A stretch of 64,000 nucleotides of DNA from Selaginella moellendorffii (taxonomy: Eukaryota; Streptophyta; Lycopodiopsida; Selaginellales; Selaginellaceae). Position numbers and translations under genes: made by a program. Under the pieces are notes generated by a model, which saw nothing but the letters and a program-made list of their open reading frames with translations, made no database searches and was not told the origin of the DNA. Positions 35,170 to 47,023 of the stretch are shown here, in pieces. The stretch spans positions 962,096 through 1,026,095 of the forward strand of contig NW_003314281.1 in assembly GCF_000143415.4 (NCBI RefSeq), written 5' to 3'. The first letter of the stretch is position 1, and every line of letters begins with the position of its first letter.

Positions 35170-36428
35170 TTAACGGAAATTCTTCAGCGGCTTTACAGGT
35201 TTCTCGCGTATTCGCTTGAAAGCCATGTAAGTTGTTGCTGCGGACAATGTATACCTGGAAAATGGCCACTTTTAAGAACGTAAAACATCTAAATTGCTTA
35301 CCAGGTAAATGCGTAAGTCAAGTGGTCATTTGGCATCAAAGAAGTGCGAACGAAGTCCTCGATCTCTTTCGGAACAGGGAAGGTGATCTTATCGTCAGTA
35401 CCAGGACTTGAGCCAACGGCTTCGATGTATGGACTGTTTTCTGGAAGGCCCACCGCTTTCAACATCGCCGGAACATCGAAGTAGAACCACTGCCCTTGTT
35501 CTGGAACGTTTAGCGGGACAAACATGCTGGGATTTTCACTCTTCCTTACAACGCCGCAGACAGTGACGGCACCCTTCGCGGGAGAAATCTTCGCGACAAG
35601 GAAAGCAATGTGTCAGGAAGGAAAACTCGCAAACTCGCAAATTCGGAAACATACCTCCATTGTCGGTTTTCCCTTCCACCAAGTCCTCCACCACGTCCCA
35701 GTTTTGATCTTGTCTTGATGGAAGCGTTCGTCCAAGGTAGGCGTCACGACTCCTTTCTCAAAATCCTCGCGCCATGCTGCTGGAACCCATCCACGATTCA
35801 CAAGCACCGCAGGCTGCATATCCGAGGAGCTGACGATAAGAATCAGTGCCTAAACGGGAGCGAGAAATTTTTTTTTACCTCGCTGGAAGAAGTGGGGTGA
35901 CGAGATAGTATCCCCTCTGGCTGGAGCCAAACAGTTGCTTCATGCGAGGGCCAATAAAGATAGACTTCTCCTCGTCATAGACACCGTCGCAAACAACTCT
36001 CCGGTACTCGAGAGCGCTCTCGCCGTTGGAGCTCGAGCTCGTATCATCGACCATGGCCAAGGCCAGTGGAACAGGATCCTGCTCCAGCCTCTTTCGCTTA
36101 TAATCCAAAAGCTCCGCCTACATTACCAGCAGCGATGAGAAAAAATCCGATCTTTCAGCTCATACCTTCCAATCGCGTCTCTTGACTTGCCAGGTCCCGA
36201 GCCCGAACGTCGCCACACACGGCAAGAAGAGGAAGACCACGGATAATCCCAGCTTCTTCTTCGTCGCTGCAATCGATCGCATTGAAATACACCAAAGATT
36301 GATCGATTTCTCCTACCCGCTGGCTCCAATTCGTGCTCCAAGGCAGCTCCCGCCGATCCATGAATCCCCCGCAGAGCTCCCGCGCCCAGCGCGGCACCAT
36401 AGCGCTGGAGCGCCTTCCTCATCATCAT
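35170..36428 (-). CDS. SURF1: SURF1-like cytochrome c oxidase assembly factor
   Basis: Mitochondrial inner-membrane protein needed for assembly of complex IV. The N-terminus MMMRKALQRYGAALGAGALR resembles a presequence. After an intron comes the first membrane helix KLGLSVVFLFLPCVATFGLG followed by TWQVKRRDWKAELLDYKRKR, the SURF1 family signature. Next come ALEYRRVVCDGVYDEEKSIF, GYYLVTPLLP, VLVNRGWVPAAWR and, in the penultimate coding exon, GQWFYFDVPAMLKAVGLPEN. The second helix spans the last junction (LTYAFTW / YTLSAATTYMAFKRIR). The stop is at 35172-35170. Several short introns. The gene diverges from MED12. Confidence 0.9.
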
Positions 36429-37270
36429 GCCCTAGAAGAAGACAGTATATTCTTAGATTATGCCGCTAACGGAATATCCAGCGAGAGATTCTGATCCGCG
36501 GCATATTCTAGCGATTGTGCTTGGAATATCCGAGACCAAGACGACTGACCGCTCAGTTTATTGGACAGTGCAGTCTATCGCGTGTCCATCCACAGTCGCG
36601 CACGCATCTGGGCTTTTCTCTGTGTAGCGCATTCCTCTTTAGGTTTAACGCTCGCGCTCTTCTCTCTCATTCCGGGCTAAGCACAGCAATAATCCAGGGA
36701 TCCCGATAGCTCCTCCCCTGTTTTGGCGCCCGCGGATCGATCGCGCCGGGCGAGGCGCCGCAAGAATCCGTAAGTGCTCGTCGATAGGCGCGCCGAAACG
36801 ATCGGCCATTACTGCTGGAGCTGGCTGCTGATAGGGTTTTAGATACTCCTCGCCGATTAGTCAGCGGCATTTTGTTAGGTCTGTAGCACAGGATCGCGCT
36901 CTAGTCCGAGAAGCTCTTGGGCACTACCCTAGGGTTGGATTGAGCGAGCTAGAGCCAGGAACAGAGGCTGGGATAGTAGGAAGGAATTAAAATGCACAAG
37001 GACAGGGACTGGGCGGTATGGCCATGGCCGATTCTTTGACTTGCTTGGAGAATGCTTAGTCTCACCAGTGAGTGGGAATTTCCAGAGCACAGCGGCACTG
37101 GGTCCTCTGTTCTTCGCGGTGGATCATCGACTTTTCGACAGTACCACATATGGAACATGGACCAGAGGCTTGTAGGATTAATGCCTTGCTCTGGAAAGAG
37201 TAGGAAACCCAAGAGCTGGAAAAAAGGATTTAGAATACACGATGCAGCATGCGGGCGATCTTAAGGAGAG
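36429..37270. promoter_or_regulatory. Bidirectional upstream region of SURF1 and MED12
   Basis: An 842-bp interval separates the two divergent start codons and must hold both promoters and leaders. It contains no convincing ORF. I see no clear TATA box near either start. A 5' UTR exon for MED12 is possible but cannot be fixed. Confidence 0.5.
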
Positions 37271-40200
37271 ATGCACAGGTATTCTACTGCCGCTGGTGGC
37301 AGTGGCGTTGCAGCTAGTCGAGAGGGTCCTCGATCCGATTCCACTTACTCTGGTATCGGTTTCACAGCAACAGCAAGGCACGTATCTTCTATCTTTTCTT
37401 TGCAAATTCTTGTTTTTTTTTCGGAGCTCAAAGATCTCTTTACTGTTATCAGGCGTACTCCCCAGCTTACACCTTACAGGCTCAAATGCGAGAAAGAACC
37501 CCTGAACCCACGGTAGATATCTAGAAGCTAAATCTCCTCCGATGTCTTACTATTGTTCCTTCTAGGCTCGGACCTCCCGACTTTTATTTCCCTGCTCCCG
37601 ATTGTCCAGAGGAGTCTTTAACGCGTGATACTTGCACAAATGGATACAAAGAAGCGATTGAGGGGATTGAGGTATGTTCACAACGATTGCGCCTGGTTCT
37701 CTTTACCTTAAAATACGATTCTATCAGGAAGCACGAGAAACGACGTGGACCTTGGCTACGAATAATGCGCTATGGGCAAAAGAGAATATCAGTCGTTACA
37801 AAGAGGTTCTTTACTTGTTTATTTTGTTCTGTCGTGTATCAACGTGAGATTCTTTGCAGTCCCTTCGTAAGCGACTGCGGGCGGTAACAAACGCTCTCGT
37901 TAGAAAACGCAAGGTACGTGCATGTTTCTGTGCCAGTTCGTGCTAAGTGGTTGTATTATTCAGGCAGGACAAGTATACGATGTTCCTCTTGTTGGAGCGC
38001 TGCTTGCCAAAGCTGGACAGTTCCCAGAGCGACATACCTATGGAGAGGATTATCGGAAGAAATGGATAGAAGTAAGACTAGTAGCTTCTCTTGTATCTGC
38101 TGAAGTTCACAGTTTATCTTTGCAGGACCTGTCGCAACGTAAACGCTTATCTTTATTGGCAGAGCACGTTCCACATGGTTTTCACAGAAGAACATTATTC
38201 GAAGCCCTGGTTAAGCAAAATGTGCCGTTTCTCCGAGCCACCTGGTTTATAAAAATATCTTACCTCAACCAGGTACTTCTTCTTTGCACTTCCTATACTG
38301 AGTTTCTCATACAGAGGGTCTCCAGGTGCGCCCGGCTTCGAGTGCTGGCGCTGATAAGTCGCATGGCAAGCGTCTGGAACAGTGGACTCGGGACGTTTTA
38401 GATTACGCACAATCCGTACTTGACGAGATCTGCTCAAATGCGTCGCGTGCAGCACTGGCCCAGGCCTACGATTCTGTGCAATCTGTGGAAACCGACCTGG
38501 ATGGCCATGCGAAATGGCATTACATTGTGCGGCTTGTGCAGTGGCAGTATGCGGAAGGTCTTCTTCAGCAATCCCATGTTGTTGAGTGGGCTCTCAAGCA
38601 AATACAGGTTCTCATGTGCGCTTGCTTTGTTGCGTTAACTAATGTTTTTGCATGCAGGAAAAGGAATCGCTGGACGGTTTGGAGCTTTTGCTCCCTGTTC
38701 TTCTGGAGTTCATGGACTCTCTGTCACTTTCTCAGGTCCATGTCCGAATGTTGGTAGATATCTGCCAACACTGGCTACGGCAGCTTGGGGTGTCCAACGT
38801 CCTACCCAGCCCGGAAGAGCAGCCTCAACAATATCGCATCGTCGTGACCTTTGTGGAGATAATGCGCTACCTGCTTGTTGCTGTTCCAGACACATTCGTG
38901 GCTTTTGACTGTTTTCCTCTCCTTCCATGTGTTACGACACTGGAAGGTATGGAAATCGTCAAAGACGGTGACCCGAAAGCAGATACTACGAAGGGAAACG
39001 GCAGGCCAGGGAACCTTTGTCCGTATCGTGAAGTCTACATTATGGAGGTTGTCGATTCGATACAGAAACGAGCATCATCTCTGACGAAGGCTGTGAATCC
39101 GGGAGTCCTCAGAAACAACGACGGGAAAGTTATACAGGCTCTTGACAAGTCGCTAGCTGCTGGCGATCTCCTCAGCGCTTTCCAGGCCGTATTTGACAGC
39201 GATTTTTCTGGCTACGACCAATTACCCGGTGAATGGAAGACCTCCAGCTCCAACTTACCATTTCTATCCGGCATGCTGAACAACGTCAACCTCTCAGATC
39301 TTTTTGCGGTGCGGTATCTGTGCGAGTGGGCAGTCTGTGACTTTCGGGATACCAGACAAGCTTCTAGTATAAAGGTATCCACAGGCATCAAAGACTTGTC
39401 ACGTATTTATACTGCAGCTTCAGTCCTCCTACTTAAGAAGGACTTCCCTCCCGGATCTCACGCTAAAAAGGCCAGGGTCAAGGGTGCATCGGATTCCAAA
39501 CTCAAGCGCTCTCCGATGCACGAGATCATCGTAGCATGGATAGATCAACATGATTCGAGGAAAGGGGAGAGCATGGAGAAGATGCAGCTTCTTCTATACG
39601 AACTGGTTCGTAGGGGCATTTTTCATCCGGATGCGTACGTACGACAGCTGATCGTGGAAGGCTTACTAGAAAGACGAGAGTCGCCAAGTGATATAAGCAG
39701 GGCGGCTCGTCACCGGCGGGTCTTGCGTTACCTTCCTGGGCTTCCGACTTTGGACCTTGATGATACCAAAGACACAGACGATATTCCGGAGAATGCACGA
39801 CTGTATCGCAACGAGCGTCGGCTAGCTCTGCATGGTTTCCATTCCGACGACAAAATAGCTAAAGACCGAAGGTTGAAGGATCGCACGTATTCTTCAGAAG
39901 TGAAGGTACCGATGTCTGGTTCTTTTGTAACTAACACACTGGATAGGAAGCAGGTCAGCCGGAAACCGATGAAGTTGCTGGAAGTGAAACAGGCAGTATG
40001 TGCGTATTTACAGATTCCAGACACTTTAGCGGGACAGCAAAAGTTCTGTGCTGGCCCGGTTGGTATCCTCAAGAGGGTGGCTGGTTCGTCCATTGGGGAT
40101 ACCCATGGGTGTGAAGAATGCAACGGTAGCAAAAGGCTTAAAACAGGCGAATCAAAGGGCACAGGGTTTATAGCAGACCCCGAAGACTCGTGGTGGATAA

Positions 40201-43200
40201 AGAAGGTACCAAAGGTCTCGGATCCAGTCAAGCTGGAAGCTTCTATCAAGCCCCCAAAGCAAGGCGTCAGAGGGAGGCCCAAAACCGTGAGAAAGACTCA
40301 AAGCCTTGCTCAGCTTCATAGTGCTCGTGTAGATGGTGGCCAGGGTGCTTCTTCCAGTCACTCCTTTGACAGTAAGGTGCATTGCCCGTATCATAGGCCT
40401 GCAGCGAGTACCAAGCTTTCTCTGAACGACTTGAGGCCTAAAAACGACTTCCGTTCGATCGGCTCTGCACTGAAGCAGCTTACAGTATCTGAGAAGTTTA
40501 ACTTCTCTTCATGGCTAGACAGAACGATCCGCAGCTTGCTCGGGGAAGGCACTGCCAACAAGACGGGTCCGACGGCGAGGTGTCAGCTTAGTGATGAGCA
40601 ATTTGGAGCGGTGGTTTATATGCTCGACATGGTGTTTGACTACAACGTTCTCGTCAGGCTTCTCTTGTGGCTTCTACCTATGGCTGCTGGTACGTCTGGA
40701 ATGTCTGCGAGAGCACCAGTCAATAACAAAGAAACGTGCGGTATCGGAGAAGCAGCAATTTTGTCATGCTTAAGAAGGTATGTTTTTTTTTTTTCCTTTC
40801 CGCTGCTAGTTTCTTATTCTTTATCCTCTTTATTTTTTCAGATACGAACTAGTGATAACATCTCTGAATCTCTTACCGGAGGTTCTAACCGTTGGGATAC
40901 AGTGTGCTTCTTCAGTGATTGGAACCATTCCATCGGGCAGATCACAAATACTGATCTATGTCAGTGAGCTACTAAACAAGTACAAAGGGCTGATGACGGT
41001 ACAATCGTGGCAAAAGACGTGGAGAGGTTCTTGCGATCAGAAAGTCGCGATGGAACTGGAGGCTCTGAAAGTGGGAGACAGCGAAAGCGCTTTGGGATTC
41101 ATCAATACCGTCGGTGAAGATCGAGATGATCCTATTCCTCAACGCCTGAACAGTCGACTTGCCAGGGTTGGAGCAAGCATGAAGGACTCAGTTCAGAAGG
41201 CTTTGGGGGAAGCAGTCTCGCAGATAGTCAGCAAAGAAAGAGAACTTCAGACGGCCAACTTTGCCATCAAAGACGCTGTGGCAGAGAAAGTGGAAGAATA
41301 CTCCCACCGTGTCGTCACGGGACTTTTGGAAGCCATAAAACAGAACGGAACCGCTCAGACGGACTCGGGTCTCGTCAATGCTGCTGTGTCGGCCTTGGTT
41401 AGCAGCGCAAGTTCTTCCGCCGCTAACGCGCATGAGGTGCTGACAGCGAACAATGCAGGGCCTGATATATCACTGAGATGTGCCAGGCGCATTTTGCAGC
41501 TCCACGTCCGTTGTTTGCGGCTGCTGAAGGATGGCCTTGACGACCGGCAGAGCCGCGTGCTGGACGTGTCACTAGCTTCCGAGGCTTCAACGATTGTTGC
41601 CGGACACTTTGTACATATTCCTGGGAGAGCTCCCCGCTCCCAATTTCACCTCTCGCCAGAGACGCCGGAGCTGGGGACACTGGGAAACGACTTTGCAGCT
41701 GGTCAAAACGTTATCACGTCCGGAAGAGCAGCCTCGGCAACAGCACTGGTGGTGATGGCAGTTGTACATGGCGTTTTAAGCTTAGAGAGGCTCGTGACAG
41801 TTTTGAAGATAAGAGACGGACTCGAGGCTTTGCACCTTCCAAAACTTTTCGGCAGCTCAAACGGTCTGTCCAGAGGTGTGGCTATGGGAAGTACACTCAA
41901 GTCCGATGAGGTGCATATTCACTGGTTCCGGATATTGATAGGGGACTGCAAAGCCATCGCAGGTGGCCTGGTAGCTGATATCCTGGGCGATGCAACTTTA
42001 GTGGCTCTCGCACGTACTCAGCGGCTACTACCGTTAAACTTGGTCTTCCCAATGGCATATGCGATGTTCTGCGGGCTTTTGCGACGACAGGTTTTATCGC
42101 GCATGAGCAATGCGAGCAGAGACGACAGCATTCTCCAATCCCTTAGCGTGGCTGTAGCGGACATTGTCAAGCATGAGCCGTTCCGTGAGGTGTGTTTACA
42201 GGACACGCGAGCGCTCTATGTCCTCCTTTCATCAGATGGAGGCAGCTCCGACTACGCTGCACTGCTGGATGAACAAGGTTTCGATGCTCGATTAAAAGTC
42301 GAGGCGATGCTACCTTTCTCCGGTCGGCTGTTCCTACACTCGATACTAGACGGCGTTCTACCATCTTCCATGCAATGGCAGGACGACGAAGCATGGGTGA
42401 AGGTCCGTCATGTCCACGACCCGAAACATGCGCAACAGCAGATGGTCTTGATCTTGGATGAACTGCAGCCTGCAACTTTCCACTGGCAGTGGTTGGAACT
42501 CAGACTTCATCTCAACGAGCTGGTTTTCGTAGAGAAGATTGAAGCTCATAACTCTGCCGTCAAGGCGATGCAAGCATCCGTGGGAGCGTCGGACCAACTT
42601 TACGAGTGTGAGAAGGTCTTCACGGAAAATGTACTCACAAACGTGCTCTTCAGACCAGACGCAGGTGCATTGTACTCCGAGGTGCTGCATTCTCTCGGCA
42701 AACCGCTGGAAGAGTACATCATCAAGCTTGTGAAGTGGTCTTTGCAAGGCGTCGACGTTCTCTATGGGAAGAAATCATTAAGACAACGCCTTGAGCAGAC
42801 GAAAGGGTACATTAGACCGACGTCGGCTCTGAAGTCGTGGGGCTGGCAACCTCCTTGGAGTGTGGTGGAAGCCGCCTCTCCGGAAGAGGGTGAAGTTTCT
42901 CAGGACAACGCCAGTGCAGCAGGTGGAAGCTCCAGAGACGATGCTCTCAGCCTGCACTTTGCGATCGAAAAGGCCTTGGCTGACTTGGTTCTGCCATGCC
43001 TTGCAAGGAGCTTAAACGACACATGCAGCGGCTTTGCGTTTGATCTGGTGAGTCAAATGGCGGAGCTGGAGCAGCAAGTGACATTGCTGACGCGGTCGAG
43101 TGCAAAATTTTCTGTCGCGCCAAGCACTGCAGACGGGCCTGCAGCAAAGAATCAAAGGAGAGGAGCCAGAAGCGGATTGGAAACTGCAAGTCCAAGTGTA

Positions 43201-44151
43201 CGTCGACGGCCTCCAGAGGCTTCTGCTGTTTCTGCTGCTGCGCTCCAGAGCTCGATGTGGCTGCGACTACAGTTTCTTCTGCCTTTACTGCGAATTATAT
43301 ACTGCGACAGGTAAATCCGTTTCATATGTTATCACCCCGGGCTTAGCGTTTTGTCTTCGTTTCTCTGTCCGCAGAGAGAACATGCGACTGACTCTCGCTC
43401 CGGTTCTCCTCCGGTTGCTTGGCACCCGTGTCGTATACGAGTCCGCAGAGTCGTTTGGTATTCACCAGCCAGAGAGCTCCATGCTGAACAAGGGACAGTG
43501 GAATGCGGAGCTTGCGTCGATGGCGGCAGCAGCGTCTGCCGGCGAGGAGTTGTTCGACAGGCTGCTCAGCGTCCTGCATGCGCTGCTGAGCAACACCTGG
43601 GCAGTCTGGCTAAAGCCTCGAGGCCGAGCGGCAAAGCCTCCTCGAGAAGTACCACCTTTTGAACGTGAAGCTGCCGAAAAGCTCCAGGTAAGCTTCTCTT
43701 CTTCTTCTTTCTTTGTGCTTACGACTTGTTTTTCTAGACCGAACTGGATCACATGCAACTCCCGATGTCTCTCCGCATGAGACTTCAAGCAGCGATGCCA
43801 GTGTTTCCCCCAGGCCCGACTTTCTCACTCTCGGCCGCTCCTCCGCAAGTGCCACAGTCCGCCTTCACGGCGCTGCAAGCCAACCTCTCACCGTCGCTGC
43901 ACCTCTCGCATTCCCAAAAGCTTGGAGCCGACCTCAAGTCCAAGCCCTCTCCATCGCTGGACACCGAGACAGGTATGGACCCGTGGCTGCTCTTGGAGGA
44001 CGGGACCGGACTCCCGGCCACCGTCGGCAGCGCAAACTCGTCCACCACGGCCGATGGAAGCACTCTAAAGGCCTGTCCATGGCTCAAGGGTGCTGTAAGA
44101 GTAAGGAGGACTGAACTAACACACCTCGGTTCTGTAGATTCTGATACTTGA
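37271..44151 (+). CDS. MED12: Mediator complex subunit 12 (CDK8 kinase module)
   Basis: Large nuclear scaffold of the Mediator CDK8 module; plant orthologue CRYPTIC PRECOCIOUS/CCT. The N-terminus MHRYSTAAGG joins RRTPQLTPYRLKCEK and LGPPDFYFPAPDCPEESLTR, followed by RKRLRAVTNALVRKRKAGQV and the MED12 core KRLSLLAEHVPHGFHRRTLF and NVPFLRATWFIKISYLNQV. Further conserved blocks include WHYIVRLVQWQYAEGLLQQ, MRYLLVAVPDTFVAFDCFPL, FAVRYLCEWAVCDFRDTRQA and, after 40852, YELVITSLNLLPEVLT. Exons at 38652-40783 and 40842-43314 are very long; the last two start near 43375 and 43738, ending GSVDSDT. By my model it is roughly 2,000-2,100 residues, near the Arabidopsis length. The first intron (37378-37452) seems to use a GC donor; unspliced it is in frame. 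Confidence 0.93.
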
Positions 44152-44945
44152 TTCATTACATGGGCCGAAACGGCCCTCTATTTTCTCTAGAAATAATAGA
44201 GGGAGAGGGGGAGGGGTGGGGGCTCACTAACTTGGCTTAGATGTCCTGCTGCTGCTCGCGGGGAGATTGTCACTGACCTCTGCTTTTCAACCGTGACATT
44301 TCTAGCGATATCCAGGTATGGAAGTTTCGAGTTCTTGGGAAGTACTGAGCATTGTTTGTTTTTCAGGTTGGATGAGATTGTGTTCTCTTTTTTCTCTTTG
44401 AGAAAGCAGACAGGTACGTTTCTCGTCTTTGTCTTTGTGTTTGTTCTCCTTGCTTATCTGTGTGTGTGTGTGCTTGCAGCATCGTAAGATATAAGTTTTA
44501 AGACTGTTTGGAGGAGAAGAAGCATGTAAGTCTGGAAATTTTTTTTTCCCGTTTTTTAGCAAGAGCAGTAATTCTTGTCGCTGAGAACGTACGAAACTCC
44601 AGCGTACGAAACTCTGGCTAATGGAAATGCTTCGTGTTATTCAATCCAGGCATTGGAAGCTATGCCATTCTAGATCGAATTGTGACTCGCTTGTTCGATC
44701 GTGACGTTGGGGATCGAGCGAGCGAGCAATGCGAGAGGAGAGGAGGATCCGAGCTTAGTTTAATTTGGACCCTTATTTAACCCCTTAAATACATGGATGA
44801 GGAAAGGTGGCACAAGGCGAAGATGAAAACCAAGACTAACATACGAGCCCATCTAATATGTATTTCGAGATTTGTGTGCAAAGTTTGTCACACGTTTGAT
44901 CACAAGGAGAGATTCATATTCACAGTATTACCCTATAGGATGATA
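44152..44945. other. Interval between convergent MED12 and PPR genes
   Basis: It holds MED12 3' sequence. Intron-like GTACGTTTC...GCAG near 44413-44479 suggests a spliced 3' UTR. No ORF with a recognisable domain. Confidence 0.5.
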
Positions 44946-46721
44946 TCAAACTTCCCGAGTTGTAGCAAGCAAAACATAAGGAGCTGAGTCATGGGGATCG
45001 ATCCTCCACGCTTGTCCCGCAGCTCGAAAGTTTGCACTAGCGCTGTGATCTTGCCGACAAGCGCCCAGTACCGAGAGCCAGTCTCTCGAGTCAGCGAGAA
45101 AGGGCATGCTTCTTATGAGCTCCTCGGCTTGCTGGAAGTAGCCACAGCGAGCGAGGACTGCGAGGATACAGCCATACTGTTGCTTCGAGGGAGCGAGCCG
45201 AAAGTTGGAAACCATGGACGTGAAATGAGACCACGAGAGCTGGAGATCGCCACTGTGGCCCGATAGAACCGACGTGAAAGACGATTCGTCCGGTGGTATG
45301 CCTTCTATCAGCATGGCTCTGAAGAGATCTAGGTTGTCGAGTCCATTTCGAGCATACACAGCGAGCAGCGAGTTCCAGGACACTAGATCTCTTTGCGGCA
45401 TATGACCAAAGCAGGATTTCGCTAGGGAGAGATGACCATTGTTGGCATACCCCGCGAGCAAAGCATTCCACGACGCTGGATCCTTATTTGAGATTTCACG
45501 GTCGAACAGGTTCTTTGCTCTGTCCATCCTTCCACTCTGGGCATGCGCAAACAGCATTGTGCTCCAGGAGATGGAGTTTTTCTCGGGCATTTTGTTGAAA
45601 AGGCTCTCAGCGTCGGTGTAGCATCCATTGCGGACGTAAGTCAAAAGCATAGCATTCCAGGATGCGAGATCAAAGTCGGGCATGGAATCGAAAACGCACT
45701 TTGATTCCTCGAGCTTTCCTTTGGCGGCGTAGCCCACGAGCAAAGCAGTGAGTGTGAAGAAATCCACGGCTGGCATCTGACGTAGAAGACCCCCGGCATC
45801 TTCTAGCAGTCCTTTGTGAGTGTAGGCAGCGACCATGGCATTCCACGAGACGAGGTTTCTTTGAGGCATGGAGTCAAAGATGGTCTTTGCGCTGACAAGA
45901 TCCCCGTTCTCGGCATATGCAGTAAGCATTGTGGTCAACGACACGAGATCTCTAGCGGGCATTGAGTCAAACAGACGTTTTGCCTTGTCAACGCACCCTT
46001 GCTGGGAAAAGATGGCAATCATAGTGTGCCATGAAAACAAATCTCTCTCGGGCATCACATCAAAGATACTATACGAATCTTCTAGATGCTCATTGTGGGC
46101 AGAAGCTGAAAGCACAGCATTCCAAGAAACAAGATCCCACAGCGGCATCGCATCAAACAACATCTTGGCTTGCTCGAAGTTAGAGCTCTTGGAATATGCC
46201 GAGAGCATTGTCGTCCAGGAAACCATGTCGCGGCAAGGAGCAAAATCAAACAAACGTTTTGCCTCCTCAAGATGCCCATATTGGGCATGTGCCAAGAGCA
46301 TCACGCTCCAGGAAATGGCGTCCCTCTGGGGCATCTGATCGAACAGCTCTTGAGCAGTGCCAAGTTCCCCGGCCATGACACACGCACTCAGGATCGAATT
46401 CCACGCGACGAGATCCCTCTCCGGTGCCTCCCAGAACACAGCCAGCCCCTGGTCCAGATCGCCATTCTGGGCACACGCCGTGATCATGAGATTGAGCGAG
46501 AAGCCATCCCTGGGGTGGATCCGATCAAAGACGCGCCGAGCTCGATCGAGGCTGCCGCAACGCCCATACATTTGGAGCAAAAGATTGGAGAGATATGTGC
46601 GAGTGTGGGTGGGCAGGCGCTCCTGGATGGACCCAACCGCGGCATCGGTTTCCAGCGCTTGCGCGAGGGTGGAGCAGGATCGAATGAGCCCAACACAATC
46701 AAGGACGCTTATCGCCCACAT
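44946..46721 (-). CDS. Intronless PPR protein with E-type C-terminus
   Basis: A 591-residue PPR protein composed mainly of short ~31-residue repeats that end in LFD.MP.RD and begin VSWN/TTML, for example DLVAWNSILSACVMAGELGT, DAISWSVMLLAHAQYGHLEE and DLVSWNAVLSASAHNEHLED. About 14 repeats run from 46600 to 45300, followed by a longer PLS triplet (LFRAMLIEGIPPDESSFTSV) and an E region ending SAPYVLLATTREV. There is no DYW domain, so a deaminase would have to come from a partner. PLS-E proteins act in organellar C-to-U RNA editing, which is exceptionally abundant in Selaginella. No clear transit peptide at the chosen start. Confidence 0.9.
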   Translation of the reverse strand: MWAISVLDCVGLIRSCSTLAQALETDAAVGSIQERLPTHTRTYLSNLLLQMYGRCGSLDRARRVFDRIHPRDGFSLNLMITACAQNGDLDQGLAVFWEAPERDLVAWNSILSACVMAGELGTAQELFDQMPQRDAISWSVMLLAHAQYGHLEEAKRLFDFAPCRDMVSWTTMLSAYSKSSNFEQAKMLFDAMPLWDLVSWNAVLSASAHNEHLEDSYSIFDVMPERDLFSWHTMIAIFSQQGCVDKAKRLFDSMPARDLVSLTTMLTAYAENGDLVSAKTIFDSMPQRNLVSWNAMVAAYTHKGLLEDAGGLLRQMPAVDFFTLTALLVGYAAKGKLEESKCVFDSMPDFDLASWNAMLLTYVRNGCYTDAESLFNKMPEKNSISWSTMLFAHAQSGRMDRAKNLFDREISNKDPASWNALLAGYANNGHLSLAKSCFGHMPQRDLVSWNSLLAVYARNGLDNLDLFRAMLIEGIPPDESSFTSVLSGHSGDLQLSWSHFTSMVSNFRLAPSKQQYGCILAVLARCGYFQQAEELIRSMPFLADSRDWLSVLGACRQDHSASANFRAAGQAWRIDPHDSAPYVLLATTREV

Positions 46722-47023
46722 CCGCCATTCCCTTTTACGTGGTTTAAGGGTTTAGTTTAGGTGGTTCATCCTAAAATAATGGTAAAGAAGGTGTAAACAT
46801 TGTAAATAAATATTTTAGTCAAAAATAAGTACAAACTTTTAACACGAAGCTGAAATATTCTTTCCTTGTGTTTTTCCTTAAGTATTTGTACTTGATACTG
46901 CAAGTAATGCTTGGATATGCCTTTCTTTGTGTTATAAAGATGGGATCACTTTGAAAACAATGAAAAATCCATCATGCTATTTAAGCTGAGTTATTAAGCA
47001 TTACGGTTCTTTGAGTGTGGACA

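Noticed and set aside
47015-47023. Earlier start of the ankyrin-PGG protein
   Set aside because: The codon at 47015 is GTG; the first ATG is 47024.
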